Assembly: GCA_013696665.1 (NCBI GenBank)
Contig: JACCYC010000088.1
Location: 1-5,708 of the forward strand
DNA: 5,708 nt
Source of the DNA: Burkholderiaceae bacterium
Lineage (GTDB): Bacteria; Pseudomonadota; Gammaproteobacteria; Burkholderiales; Burkholderiaceae_F
Direction: 5' to 3'
Positions 1 through 5,315 of the stretch are shown here, piece by piece. The notes under the pieces were generated by a model. The model did not search any database. It saw only the letters and a list, made by a program, of their open reading frames with translations, and was not told where the DNA came from. The translations under genes and the position numbers were made by a program. Position 1 is the first letter of the stretch. The number at the start of each line of letters is the position of its first letter.

Positions 1-240
1 GGCGGTGAAATGCAACGCGTTGCAGTCGCGCGCGCGCTGGTGCACCGCCCTGCACTCATCCTGGCCGACGAACCGACGGGCAATCTCGATCCAGACACGG
101 CGCAAACGGTCCTGAATCTTCTTGCACGCGAAATTCGATCGCGCGGCGCTGGAGGCGTGCTCGTTACCCATTCGAAGGTGGCGGCACACTCCGCAGATCG
201 GATTGTCGTTCTCGAACACGGCAAGCTGAGGTCGCCGTGA
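1..240 (+). CDS. ABC transporter ATP-binding protein, MacB/LolD type, C-terminal part (AttE-like), 5' truncated by window
   Basis: This is the last 79 residues of a nucleotide-binding subunit that would power the permease encoded next. The window opens inside the ABC signature: GGEMQRVAVARAL, residues 1-13, lacks only its leading LS. The Walker B segment LILADEP (19-25, catalytic Glu24), the D-loop TGNLD (26-30) and the switch histidine in VLVTHS (His57) follow in the expected order. LADEPTGNLD is typical of the MacB/LolD/FtsE group, whose partners are FtsX-like permeases. The Walker A and Q-loop lie upstream of the window. The frame is open from base 1, so the internal ATG at base 10 is not the start. 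The stop TGA overlaps the GTG start of the permease by four bases, which points to translational coupling. By context with the AttH-like gene downstream it corresponds to AttE of AttEFGH systems. The family is certain and the substrate is unknown. Confidence 0.96.
   Translation, partial: GGEMQRVAVARALVHRPALILADEPTGNLDPDTAQTVLNLLAREIRSRGAGGVLVTHSKVAAHSADRIVVLEHGKLRSP
227..239 (+). promoter_or_regulatory. Ribosome binding site and coupled GTG start of the permease
   Basis: TGAGG at 227-231 is followed by five bases and then GTG at 237-239. The site lies inside the last codons of the ATPase gene, whose TGA stop overlaps the GTG. This arrangement sets the start and suggests that translation of the permease depends on ribosomes terminating on the ATPase. 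Confidence 0.6.
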
Positions 241-2777
241 CGCTGTACTGGCTAGCCTGGTACGTGATCGTCGGCTATGCACGCCTGCACCCGCTACGCA
301 CGGTTGTGCAGATTGCTGCGATTGCCATTGGCGTAGCGCTCGGCTACGCCGTGCAACTGATCAACACCTCGGCGTTAAACGAATTTTCATCGGCGGTCCG
401 CTCTGCAACCGGGCAAGCAGACGCGGCAATAGCGGGTTCCGGCCAAGGTTTTGACGAGCAGTTGCTGCAGCGTGTGATCGCGCACCCAGCGGTCGAAGTT
501 GCGAGTCCGCAGCTAACCGTTACCGCAGCGGTGCTTGACTCGGAAAGCACCGACGCGCCGTTGCTGACAATTGCCGGGATCGACGCGTTTCGCGCGGCCA
601 CATTGTCATCGAACCTGGTGCCGAGGCCAGGCGCTGACACGGCGCGCTTTGCGCTGCTCGATGACGGGATCTGGCTTGCACCCGCAGCTCTGCAAAAGTT
701 CAAGCGCAACGTGGGCGATAGGTTGCGCCTTCAGGTCGGTGACGGTGTAGTGGCCCTGACGATCGTGGGCACGCTACCCGGCGCTGCGCGTGACCAGATG
801 ATTGGTGTGATGGACATCGGGTTTGCTCAGTGGCGGCTCGGGCGAATCGGAACTTTGAATCGAATTGACTTGAAGCTCGCGCCCGGCACATCGCTGGCCA
901 GCCTTGCACAATCGCTCGCACTGCCGCCTGGAGTTTTGTTGACGGGCACCGATGCAGAAGCGATGCGCGTGTCCAACATGTCGCGCGCTTATCGCATTAA
1001 CCTGACGGTGTTGGCGCTGGTGGCGCTGTTTACCGGAGGGTTTTTAGTCCTGTCGCTGCAAGCGCAAGCAACCATCGCACGTCGCTCGCAAATTGCGTTT
1101 CTTCGAGTGACCGGAGTGACCATGCGCGAGGTTCAGAGCCTGATGATCGGCGAAGCGCTGCTGTTAGGCACGATCGGAAGCGGCCTTGGGCTTGCGCTCG
1201 GTGCCGGGCTTGCAACGCTCAGCCTGCAGCTTCTCGGCGGCGACCTTGGCAGCGGATTTTTCGCCGGGGCGCAGCCGCAGATCGAATATTCACTGACCTC
1301 GATGGTCGCATTCTTCGGACTGGGTCTGGCAGCTGCCGTTGCCGGAAGTTGGCTTCCTGCGCGCGACGCGGCTCGCACCTCCCCCGCGACGGCATTGAAG
1401 TCCGGCGCCGAAGAAGAAGCGTACAAACCGCTGGGACGCGCCTGGCCGGGTATTGCAATCCTCGCTGTTGCGGCGTTGCTGGTTACATTGCCGCCAGTCG
1501 ACAACATCCCCGTATTCGGATACAGCGCAATCGCAGCGATATTGATTGGTGCGATATCGCTGCAATCAAGATTGGCACGCCTGGTGTTCGAGCCGCTTGC
1601 ACACGCTCTCGAACGGTCTTCGGCCCCTCGGCCTCCGATATTGATGCTCGCCGTGACGCGAATCGCGCAAGCACCGAGCTTCGCCGCAATCGGAATGGCC
1701 GGCATCGTTGCGAGCTTCTCACTGATGATCGCGATGGCGACCATGGTGGCAAGCTTCCGCGACTCGGTTGACGAATGGCTCGACCGCATTTTGCCGGCGC
1801 AGATCTACGTGCGTGTCGCAGCCGGCGCGTCGAGCGCATTTTTCACCACAGGGGATCTCGATCGCATCGCGTCGCACCCAGGTGTGGCACGAGCAGACTT
1901 TTCGCGCGCGGTCAAACTGCAGCTCGACCCGCAGCGTGCGCAGGTCACACTGCTGGTGCGCCCGATCGACATCGCCGATCCGGCAGCATCGCTGCCGTTG
2001 ACAGGACCCAATGTCAAACCCGCGCGCGATGGCCCGCCCCCGATCTGGGTCACCGAACCGATGGTGGACATTTACGGCATGCGGGTCGGCAGCGTCATCG
2101 AGCTGCCGCTAGCAGGCCGCCTGCACGCTTTCAGCGTCGCCGGCGTGTGGCGCGACTACGCACGTCAGTTCGGCGCAATCGCGATGCGGGCTTCCGATTA
2201 TCAGGGCCTGACCGGAGACAACACAGTCACCGACGCCAGCGTGTGGTTGGCGCCTGGCGCGCGCGCAGCGGAGGTGATCGCGGGCCTGCGCGAGAAACTT
2301 GAAGCTCCCGCTGTGGAGTTCGCAGAGACCGAGGAGATACGACAACTCAGTCTGCGGATCTTCGACCGCAGTTTCGCGGTGACCTATGTCCTGGAGTTTG
2401 CAGCAATCGTCATCGGCCTGATTGGAATCGCGGCAACGTTTTCATCGCAGGCGATCGCGCGCACGCGTGAGTTTGGAATGCTGCGTCACATTGGGCTGAC
2501 CCGACGCCAGATCCTGCAGATGCTGGCTGTCGAGGGCGCACTACTGACCGCGCTCGCCATCGCGGTCGGGCTCGTGACCGGGCTTGTGATCGCAGTCGTA
2601 CTGATCGAGATCATCAATCCGCAGTCGTTTAGCTGGACCATGGACTTCAACGCACCCCAGGGCCTGATCATTACGTTGATGGTCGCGTTGATGTCTGCTT
2701 CGGTCGCTACCGCCGTTGTGGCGGGGCGCCGGGCCGTGTCGATCGACGCCGTTCGCGCCGTAAGCGAGGATTGGTGA
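237..2777 (+). CDS. ABC transporter permease with two FtsX-like halves (AttF/AttG-like fused permease)
   Basis: This 846-residue inner-membrane permease is the partner of the upstream ATPase. The start is GTG at 237. It sits in the GTGA overlap with the ATPase stop and is preceded by TGAGG at 227-231, with a 5-nt spacer. By eye I see about ten membrane segments, near residues 24-44, 256-276, 306-332, 352-373, 403-419, 427-444, 483-506, 713-737, 767-793 and 809-829. Two large periplasmic domains lie at about 45-250 and 508-712. Each half carries the cytoplasmic FtsX-family motif: IAFLRVTGVTMREVQ (286-300) and FGMLRHIGLTRRQIL (746-760). Each is followed by a leucine-rich helix and an exit motif: PARDAARTSPATALKSG (374-390) and GRRAVSIDAVRAV (830-842). 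Permeases of this type act on lipids, lipoproteins or envelope-bound substrates by mechanotransmission or extraction and need not form a classical channel. In AttEFGH systems AttF and AttG can be separate proteins; here one chain covers both. The exact substrate cannot be read from the sequence. Confidence 0.95.
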   Translation: MTLYWLAWYVIVGYARLHPLRTVVQIAAIAIGVALGYAVQLINTSALNEFSSAVRSATGQADAAIAGSGQGFDEQLLQRVIAHPAVEVASPQLTVTAAVLDSESTDAPLLTIAGIDAFRAATLSSNLVPRPGADTARFALLDDGIWLAPAALQKFKRNVGDRLRLQVGDGVVALTIVGTLPGAARDQMIGVMDIGFAQWRLGRIGTLNRIDLKLAPGTSLASLAQSLALPPGVLLTGTDAEAMRVSNMSRAYRINLTVLALVALFTGGFLVLSLQAQATIARRSQIAFLRVTGVTMREVQSLMIGEALLLGTIGSGLGLALGAGLATLSLQLLGGDLGSGFFAGAQPQIEYSLTSMVAFFGLGLAAAVAGSWLPARDAARTSPATALKSGAEEEAYKPLGRAWPGIAILAVAALLVTLPPVDNIPVFGYSAIAAILIGAISLQSRLARLVFEPLAHALERSSAPRPPILMLAVTRIAQAPSFAAIGMAGIVASFSLMIAMATMVASFRDSVDEWLDRILPAQIYVRVAAGASSAFFTTGDLDRIASHPGVARADFSRAVKLQLDPQRAQVTLLVRPIDIADPAASLPLTGPNVKPARDGPPPIWVTEPMVDIYGMRVGSVIELPLAGRLHAFSVAGVWRDYARQFGAIAMRASDYQGLTGDNTVTDASVWLAPGARAAEVIAGLREKLEAPAVEFAETEEIRQLSLRIFDRSFAVTYVLEFAAIVIGLIGIAATFSSQAIARTREFGMLRHIGLTRRQILQMLAVEGALLTALAIAVGLVTGLVIAVVLIEIINPQSFSWTMDFNAPQGLIITLMVALMSASVATAVVAGRRAVSIDAVRAVSEDW

Positions 2778-2793
2778 GGCATCGACCGTGATG
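2773..2793 (+). promoter_or_regulatory. Ribosome binding site and tandem GTG-ATG start of the AttH-like gene
   Basis: GGTGAGG at 2773-2779 contains the permease stop TGA (2775-2777) and is a good Shine-Dalgarno sequence. GTG at 2788 follows after an 8-nt spacer and ATG at 2791 after an 11-nt spacer, in the same frame. Either could be used, and the protein would differ by one residue before the Tat signal. Confidence 0.55.
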
Positions 2794-3882
2794 CAGTCAC
2801 GCCGATTTTTTCTGCAAGCCAGCGCCGCACTCGTTGCAACGCAAGCTCACGCGCAGGTCGACTTCGCTCAGGTCCGCCCGCGACCGCTGGTGTTTCCACG
2901 CGACCATGGCGCACATTCAGAATTCCGCACCGAGTGGTGGTACCTCACCGGTTGGCTCGACGATCCCCGGGCGAGCGCTGCATCGATCGGTTTTCAAATC
3001 ACGTTCTTCCGAACTCGCACCACGATTGACTCGGCAAACCCAAGCGCTTTCGCGGCCAAGCAGTTGGTTATCGCGCACGCAGCGATCGCCGATCCCGCTC
3101 GCGGCAGACTTCTGCACGATGCGCGCGTAGCACGCACCGGTTTTGCAGCCGCGTCCGTTTCCAGCGAGGACACTGACATATCGGTCGATCGCTGGAGGCT
3201 GGTTCGCTCGCCGCAAATGGGCAGCTATCGCGGCGCGGTGTCCGCGCGCGGGTTCACGCTCGAGCTGGAAGCGCAGCCAACGCAACCTTTGCTGCTGCAG
3301 GGCGACGCGGGTTTATCGCGCAAGGGCGGTGGCGCAGCGCAGGCCAGTTTCTATTACTCGCAACCCCATCTTGCAGTGCGCGCGCGGATAGCACGTGACG
3401 GCAAGGTCGAGGAGCGAAGCGGCCACGGGTGGCTCGATCACGAGTGGTCCAGCACGTTGCTACCCGCCAATGCGGCAGGGTGGGACTGGATCGGCATGAA
3501 CCTCGACGACGGCAGTGCGTTGACTGCCTTTTCCATTCGTCAGCAAGGGGCCACCGCGAATGTTCCCGCGCTGCATGCGTATGCATCGATCCGGCCGCGC
3601 GGTGGAAAATTGCAGATATTTGACTCACGACAGGTTGCGTTCTCCACTCTCACCGAGTGGACATCACCGGGCACGCGCGCCATCTGGCCCATCGCGCGCG
3701 AGGTCCGTGTGGGCGATCGCACCTTTGTCACGCAGCCGATGATGAATGACCAGGAATTCGATTCGAGACTGACCACCGGCGCCGTGTACTGGGAAGGCGC
3801 AAGCCGTTTGATCGAGAATGGAAAAACAGTTGGACGCGGCTATCTTGAGATGACCGGCTACGTCGCGCCTCTGCGGCTGTAA
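2788..3882 (+). CDS. CrtC/AttH-family lipocalin-like secreted protein with Tat signal peptide
   Basis: This 364-residue protein belongs to the COG5621 family, often annotated as carotenoid 1,2-hydratase or predicted secreted hydrolase. Known members have two calycin/lipocalin-like beta-barrel domains and probably bind a hydrophobic ligand. The N-terminus has a Tat motif, SRRFFLQ (residues 4-10), then a short alanine-rich stretch and AHA|Q, a likely signal peptidase I site after residue 22. Family hallmarks follow: EFRTEWWYLTGWL (45-57), FQITFFRTR (69-77), QLVIAHAA (92-99), YYSQPHLAVRA (189-199), GHGWLDHEWSS (212-222), GWDWIGMNLDDG (231-242), GAVYWEGASRL (331-341) and GRGYLEMTGY (349-358). The domains are roughly 40-210 and 215-360. 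It begins 10 bases after the permease stop, so it is co-transcribed with the ABC genes, as expected for AttH of an AttEFGH transporter. Enzymatic activity as a carotenoid hydratase is not implied: no carotenoid genes are present. Start could be GTG 2788 or ATG 2791. Confidence 0.93.
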   Translation: MMQSRRFFLQASAALVATQAHAQVDFAQVRPRPLVFPRDHGAHSEFRTEWWYLTGWLDDPRASAASIGFQITFFRTRTTIDSANPSAFAAKQLVIAHAAIADPARGRLLHDARVARTGFAAASVSSEDTDISVDRWRLVRSPQMGSYRGAVSARGFTLELEAQPTQPLLLQGDAGLSRKGGGAAQASFYYSQPHLAVRARIARDGKVEERSGHGWLDHEWSSTLLPANAAGWDWIGMNLDDGSALTAFSIRQQGATANVPALHAYASIRPRGGKLQIFDSRQVAFSTLTEWTSPGTRAIWPIAREVRVGDRTFVTQPMMNDQEFDSRLTTGAVYWEGASRLIENGKTVGRGYLEMTGYVAPLRL

Positions 3883-3893
3883 CACCCGGAATA

Positions 3894-3915
3894 AATTGGC
3901 CGCTTTCGGCCAATT
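3894..3915 (-). terminator. Stem-loop terminator between convergent genes, best oriented for the minus-strand ParA gene
   Basis: AATTGGCCG (3894-3902) pairs perfectly with CGGCCAATT (3907-3915) across a four-base loop. Read on the minus strand, the 3' arm runs into TTTATT, giving the T-rich tail of an intrinsic terminator. Read on the plus strand, the hairpin is followed by GCGGAAACC with no T-run, so termination of the AttH-like operon would be weaker or need another factor. The hairpin lies 12 bases after the AttH-like stop and about 125 bases after the ParA stop. Confidence 0.65.
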
Positions 3916-4039
3916 GCGGAAACCTGCACGTTGTGCGATTTCGCCGGGTAACGATCGTCTGAGATGGCGCTGGGCCGCGACGCTTAGGCGCTCGGTTGAT
4001 GCGGATGCCCGAGCCAATCGCTGCCGCGCCGGGTGAGTG

Positions 4040-4918
4040 CTACGGCGTGCGTTGCAGGAATCGTGGAATCGGCAACACGTCGCGCAAACGGCGCAATGTA
4101 GAGACGGCGACCGCAGTTTGCGGGGGCAGACTGGGCGCGCGCTGTCGCTCGGGCGAAATCGGTTCCAACGCTCGCGGCGCGGGCACCCGTGTCGCGGCGC
4201 CATTGACGGCAGAGCTGGTTGTAGCGTGCATCCGCGGCGAAGTTCGCTGCATATCATCGGCGGCGGGCTGTGCCGGCTGCATGATCGGGTGCAGCCAATC
4301 CAGGATCGGCTCCCACTGCGCGAGGTCGGCCTGGACCTGCGCGGCCGGCAGATCGAAAACTGAAAGTCCTTTCTCGATGCAGCGGACATAGGCCTGAGAT
4401 TCGCGCAGCACGGCAATGAACGGAACACTCAAGCTCGTGGCCCAGGCCTGGAGGATCTCCGCCGACTTGGTGCGAGCGTCGAGCCTCATGCCGACTACGG
4501 CCAACTTGCAGCGGCCCGTTGCAATTCGCGGGAGCGCGCGCAGTTCGGCCAGACATTCGCTCGCCGACTCCCGATCAAAGATAGAGTTGCACACCGGTAT
4601 CAGGATCGCGTCCGCGTACATGACGACCCGCGCCAGATCGAAGCCACGTAGACCGCCCGGTGTGTCGACGATGACGTGTTCGATGCCGGCGGGTGGGCGG
4701 ACGAAGCTCCTGGGATCGATGCTCCAGCCCCTGATCTCTTTGGCGTGGCCGAGCTGCCGTGTCTTGCGCTGGCGCAGCCACGTTTGAGTTGATAGCTGGC
4801 GATCGACGTCGCCGAGAATCACCGCAGCACCCGCGTTGGCGCAATAGCCAGCAAGGTGCGTGGCCAGCGTGCTCTTGCCACTCCCCCCCTTGCGATTGAT
4901 GACCGCTACGACCGGCAT
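4040..4918 (-). CDS. Orphan ParA/MinD-family ATPase with Pro/Ala-rich C-terminal tail
   Basis: This is a deviant Walker-A ATPase of the ParA/MinD group, 292 residues from ATG 4918. The N-terminus MPVVAVINRKGGSGKST holds the P-loop, with signature Lys10 and catalytic Lys15. The second motif, LGDVDRQLSTQTWLR, carries Asp37 and Asp39; Arg replaces the usual Pro of DxDPQ. Walker B is HVIVDTPGG with Asp85. The ATPase fold ends near residue 212. It is followed by about 80 residues rich in Pro and Ala, ending in STLRRLRDVLPIPRFLQ. ParA ATPases dimerise on ATP, bind DNA or membrane, and position plasmids, chromosomes or protein complexes. No ParB, parS or other partition gene is nearby, so the cargo is unknown. 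ATG 4918 was chosen because the protein starts right before the first ATPase strand, as in relatives I recall. An in-frame ATG at 5047 would add 43 residues. It directly follows a stop codon and lacks a Shine-Dalgarno sequence. The only weak site before 4918 is GAGA at 4930-4933. Confidence 0.9.
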   Translation of the reverse strand: MPVVAVINRKGGSGKSTLATHLAGYCANAGAAVILGDVDRQLSTQTWLRQRKTRQLGHAKEIRGWSIDPRSFVRPPAGIEHVIVDTPGGLRGFDLARVVMYADAILIPVCNSIFDRESASECLAELRALPRIATGRCKLAVVGMRLDARTKSAEILQAWATSLSVPFIAVLRESQAYVRCIEKGLSVFDLPAAQVQADLAQWEPILDWLHPIMQPAQPAADDMQRTSPRMHATTSSAVNGAATRVPAPRALEPISPERQRAPSLPPQTAVAVSTLRRLRDVLPIPRFLQRTP

Positions 4919-4941
4919 CGCACGTAGTTTCTCGGGAACAT
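4906..4941 (-). CDS. Possible 11-codon leader ORF overlapping the ParA start
   Basis: ATG at 4941-4939 begins the peptide MFPRNYVRCRS and stops at TAG 4908-4906. It runs in a different frame from the ParA gene and covers its ATG at 4918. It is preceded by GGAGGAGAG at 4950-4958, the strongest Shine-Dalgarno sequence in this part of the window, with roughly 10 nt between its core and the ATG. The strong site sits before this short ORF while the ParA ATG itself has only a weak one. Ribosomes loaded here could reinitiate at or compete with the ParA start. It may be chance, because the GGAGGAG would encode Leu-Glu-Glu if the longer ParA start at 5047 were real. Confidence 0.25.
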   Translation of the reverse strand: MFPRNYVRCRS

Positions 4942-5193
4942 CAAACCAACTCTCCTCCAGCGCACGGCTGCCAGACCAGTCCTCCGGGAATTGCAGCACA
5001 TCGAGGAGTCGCGCACAGCGCGGAGAAACCGGTGGAATGCACGGCATCTAACGGGCGAGTGGGCAGAACCCAACGCTTCGGCGTCAATTAAGGCTGCGCG
5101 GCGGTGGTAGTCGACGAAAGGCGCCGCGGGCCGCCCGATTGGAAGGGGGACTGCTTTTCTTGGGCGGGTGTCTCGTCGGCGTTGAACTCCGTC

Positions 5194-5213
5194 GTTAAAT
5201 CTTGCTTTTTAAC
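5194..5213. repeat. AT-rich inverted repeat GTTAAA-N8-TTTAAC
   Basis: GTTAAA (5194-5199) and TTTAAC (5208-5213) are perfect inverted copies separated by eight bases. The two-fold symmetric spacing of about 14 bases centre to centre could suit a dimeric repressor, or could form a weak hairpin in RNA. The element sits downstream of the candidate promoter at 5276-5304 and upstream of the ParA gene. The arms are short and AT-rich, so chance cannot be excluded. Confidence 0.3.
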
Positions 5214-5222
5214 CGCTAAACC

Positions 5223-5268
5223 GTCCGCTGTAGGAAAGAGCGCGATGACCGCTTGGTCGACAGCGGAC
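5223..5268 (-). repeat. 9-bp inverted repeat with nested hairpin, likely structured leader RNA
   Basis: Plus-strand GTCCGCTGT (5223-5231) and ACAGCGGAC (5260-5268) are perfect inverted copies 28 bases apart. The intervening sequence has its own hairpin, GACC-GCTT-GGTC (5247-5258), one base from the outer arm. Read as minus-strand RNA this gives a nearly continuous outer and inner stem with a 15-nt bulge on one side. The outer 5' arm starts at 5268, where transcripts from the candidate promoter at 5276-5304 would be expected to begin. It also lies about 48 bases after the YyaL-like stop, but no real T-run follows it, so it makes a poor intrinsic terminator. Confidence 0.4.
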
Positions 5269-5275
5269 TTCGAGC

Positions 5276-5304
5276 GCTATAAACACCCGGCCTCAACCTG
5301 GCAA
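5276..5304 (-). promoter_or_regulatory. Candidate sigma-70 promoter toward the ParA gene
   Basis: On the minus strand TTGCCA (5304-5299) matches the -35 consensus TTGACA at five of six positions. After exactly 17 bases comes TATAGC (5281-5276), which matches TATAAT at its first four positions. It starts 11 bases after the YyaL-like stop codon (5316) and would begin transcription near 5269, giving the ParA gene its own promoter and a leader of about 350 nt. The call rests on motif and spacing alone. Confidence 0.45.
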
Positions 5305-5315
5305 CAAAGACACGC

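Larger units (their letters stand above)
4919..5315. other. Gene-poor leader region upstream of the ParA gene
   Basis: This stretch of about 400 bases lies between the YyaL-like stop and the ParA ATG chosen here. I see no convincing protein gene in it. An in-frame upstream extension of the ParA gene reaches 5047, and a 71-residue plus-strand reading frame at 5104-5319 has no recognisable features. It holds a candidate promoter at 5276-5304 (minus strand), a 9-bp inverted repeat at 5223-5268, an AT-rich inverted repeat at 5194-5213, a GC-rich tract around 5120-5138, and the leader ORF at 4906-4941. It probably contains the promoter and a long 5' leader of the ParA gene. Confidence 0.5.

Noticed and set aside
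1133..1789. Long minus-strand ORF (218 residues) antisense to the permease
   Set aside because: It is a shadow of the GC-rich permease coding frame. The low-complexity Ala/Ser/Arg composition matches no fold, and the permease frame is unambiguous.
2451..3720. Three copies of the palindrome GCGATCGC (2451, 3082, 3713) and frequent CGATCG
   Set aside because: This is more than base composition alone predicts, but the copies lie inside coding sequence where codon and dinucleotide bias favour them. They are not evenly or meaningfully placed, so I see no element here.
3990..4014. GCTCGG...CCGAGC inverted repeat just after the ParA stop
   Set aside because: It has a six-base stem with a 13-base loop and no T-run on either side, so it is weak compared with the perfect hairpin at 3894-3915.
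3664..4428. 254-residue minus-strand ORF spanning the convergent gap
   Set aside because: It overlaps the ends of both the AttH-like and ParA genes in other frames and reads straight through the terminator hairpin. Its composition is Arg/Ser/Pro-rich with no motif.
4919..5047. 43-residue N-terminal extension of the ParA gene from ATG 5047
   Set aside because: The ATG directly follows an in-frame TAG and has no ribosome site. The extension precedes the usual first strand of the ATPase fold and resembles nothing I know. It was kept as an alternative start only.
5059..5087. TTGACG (5087-5082, minus strand) as a -35 box close to the ParA gene
   Set aside because: At 16-18 bases downstream the sequence is GCCCAC-like with no resemblance to a -10 box.
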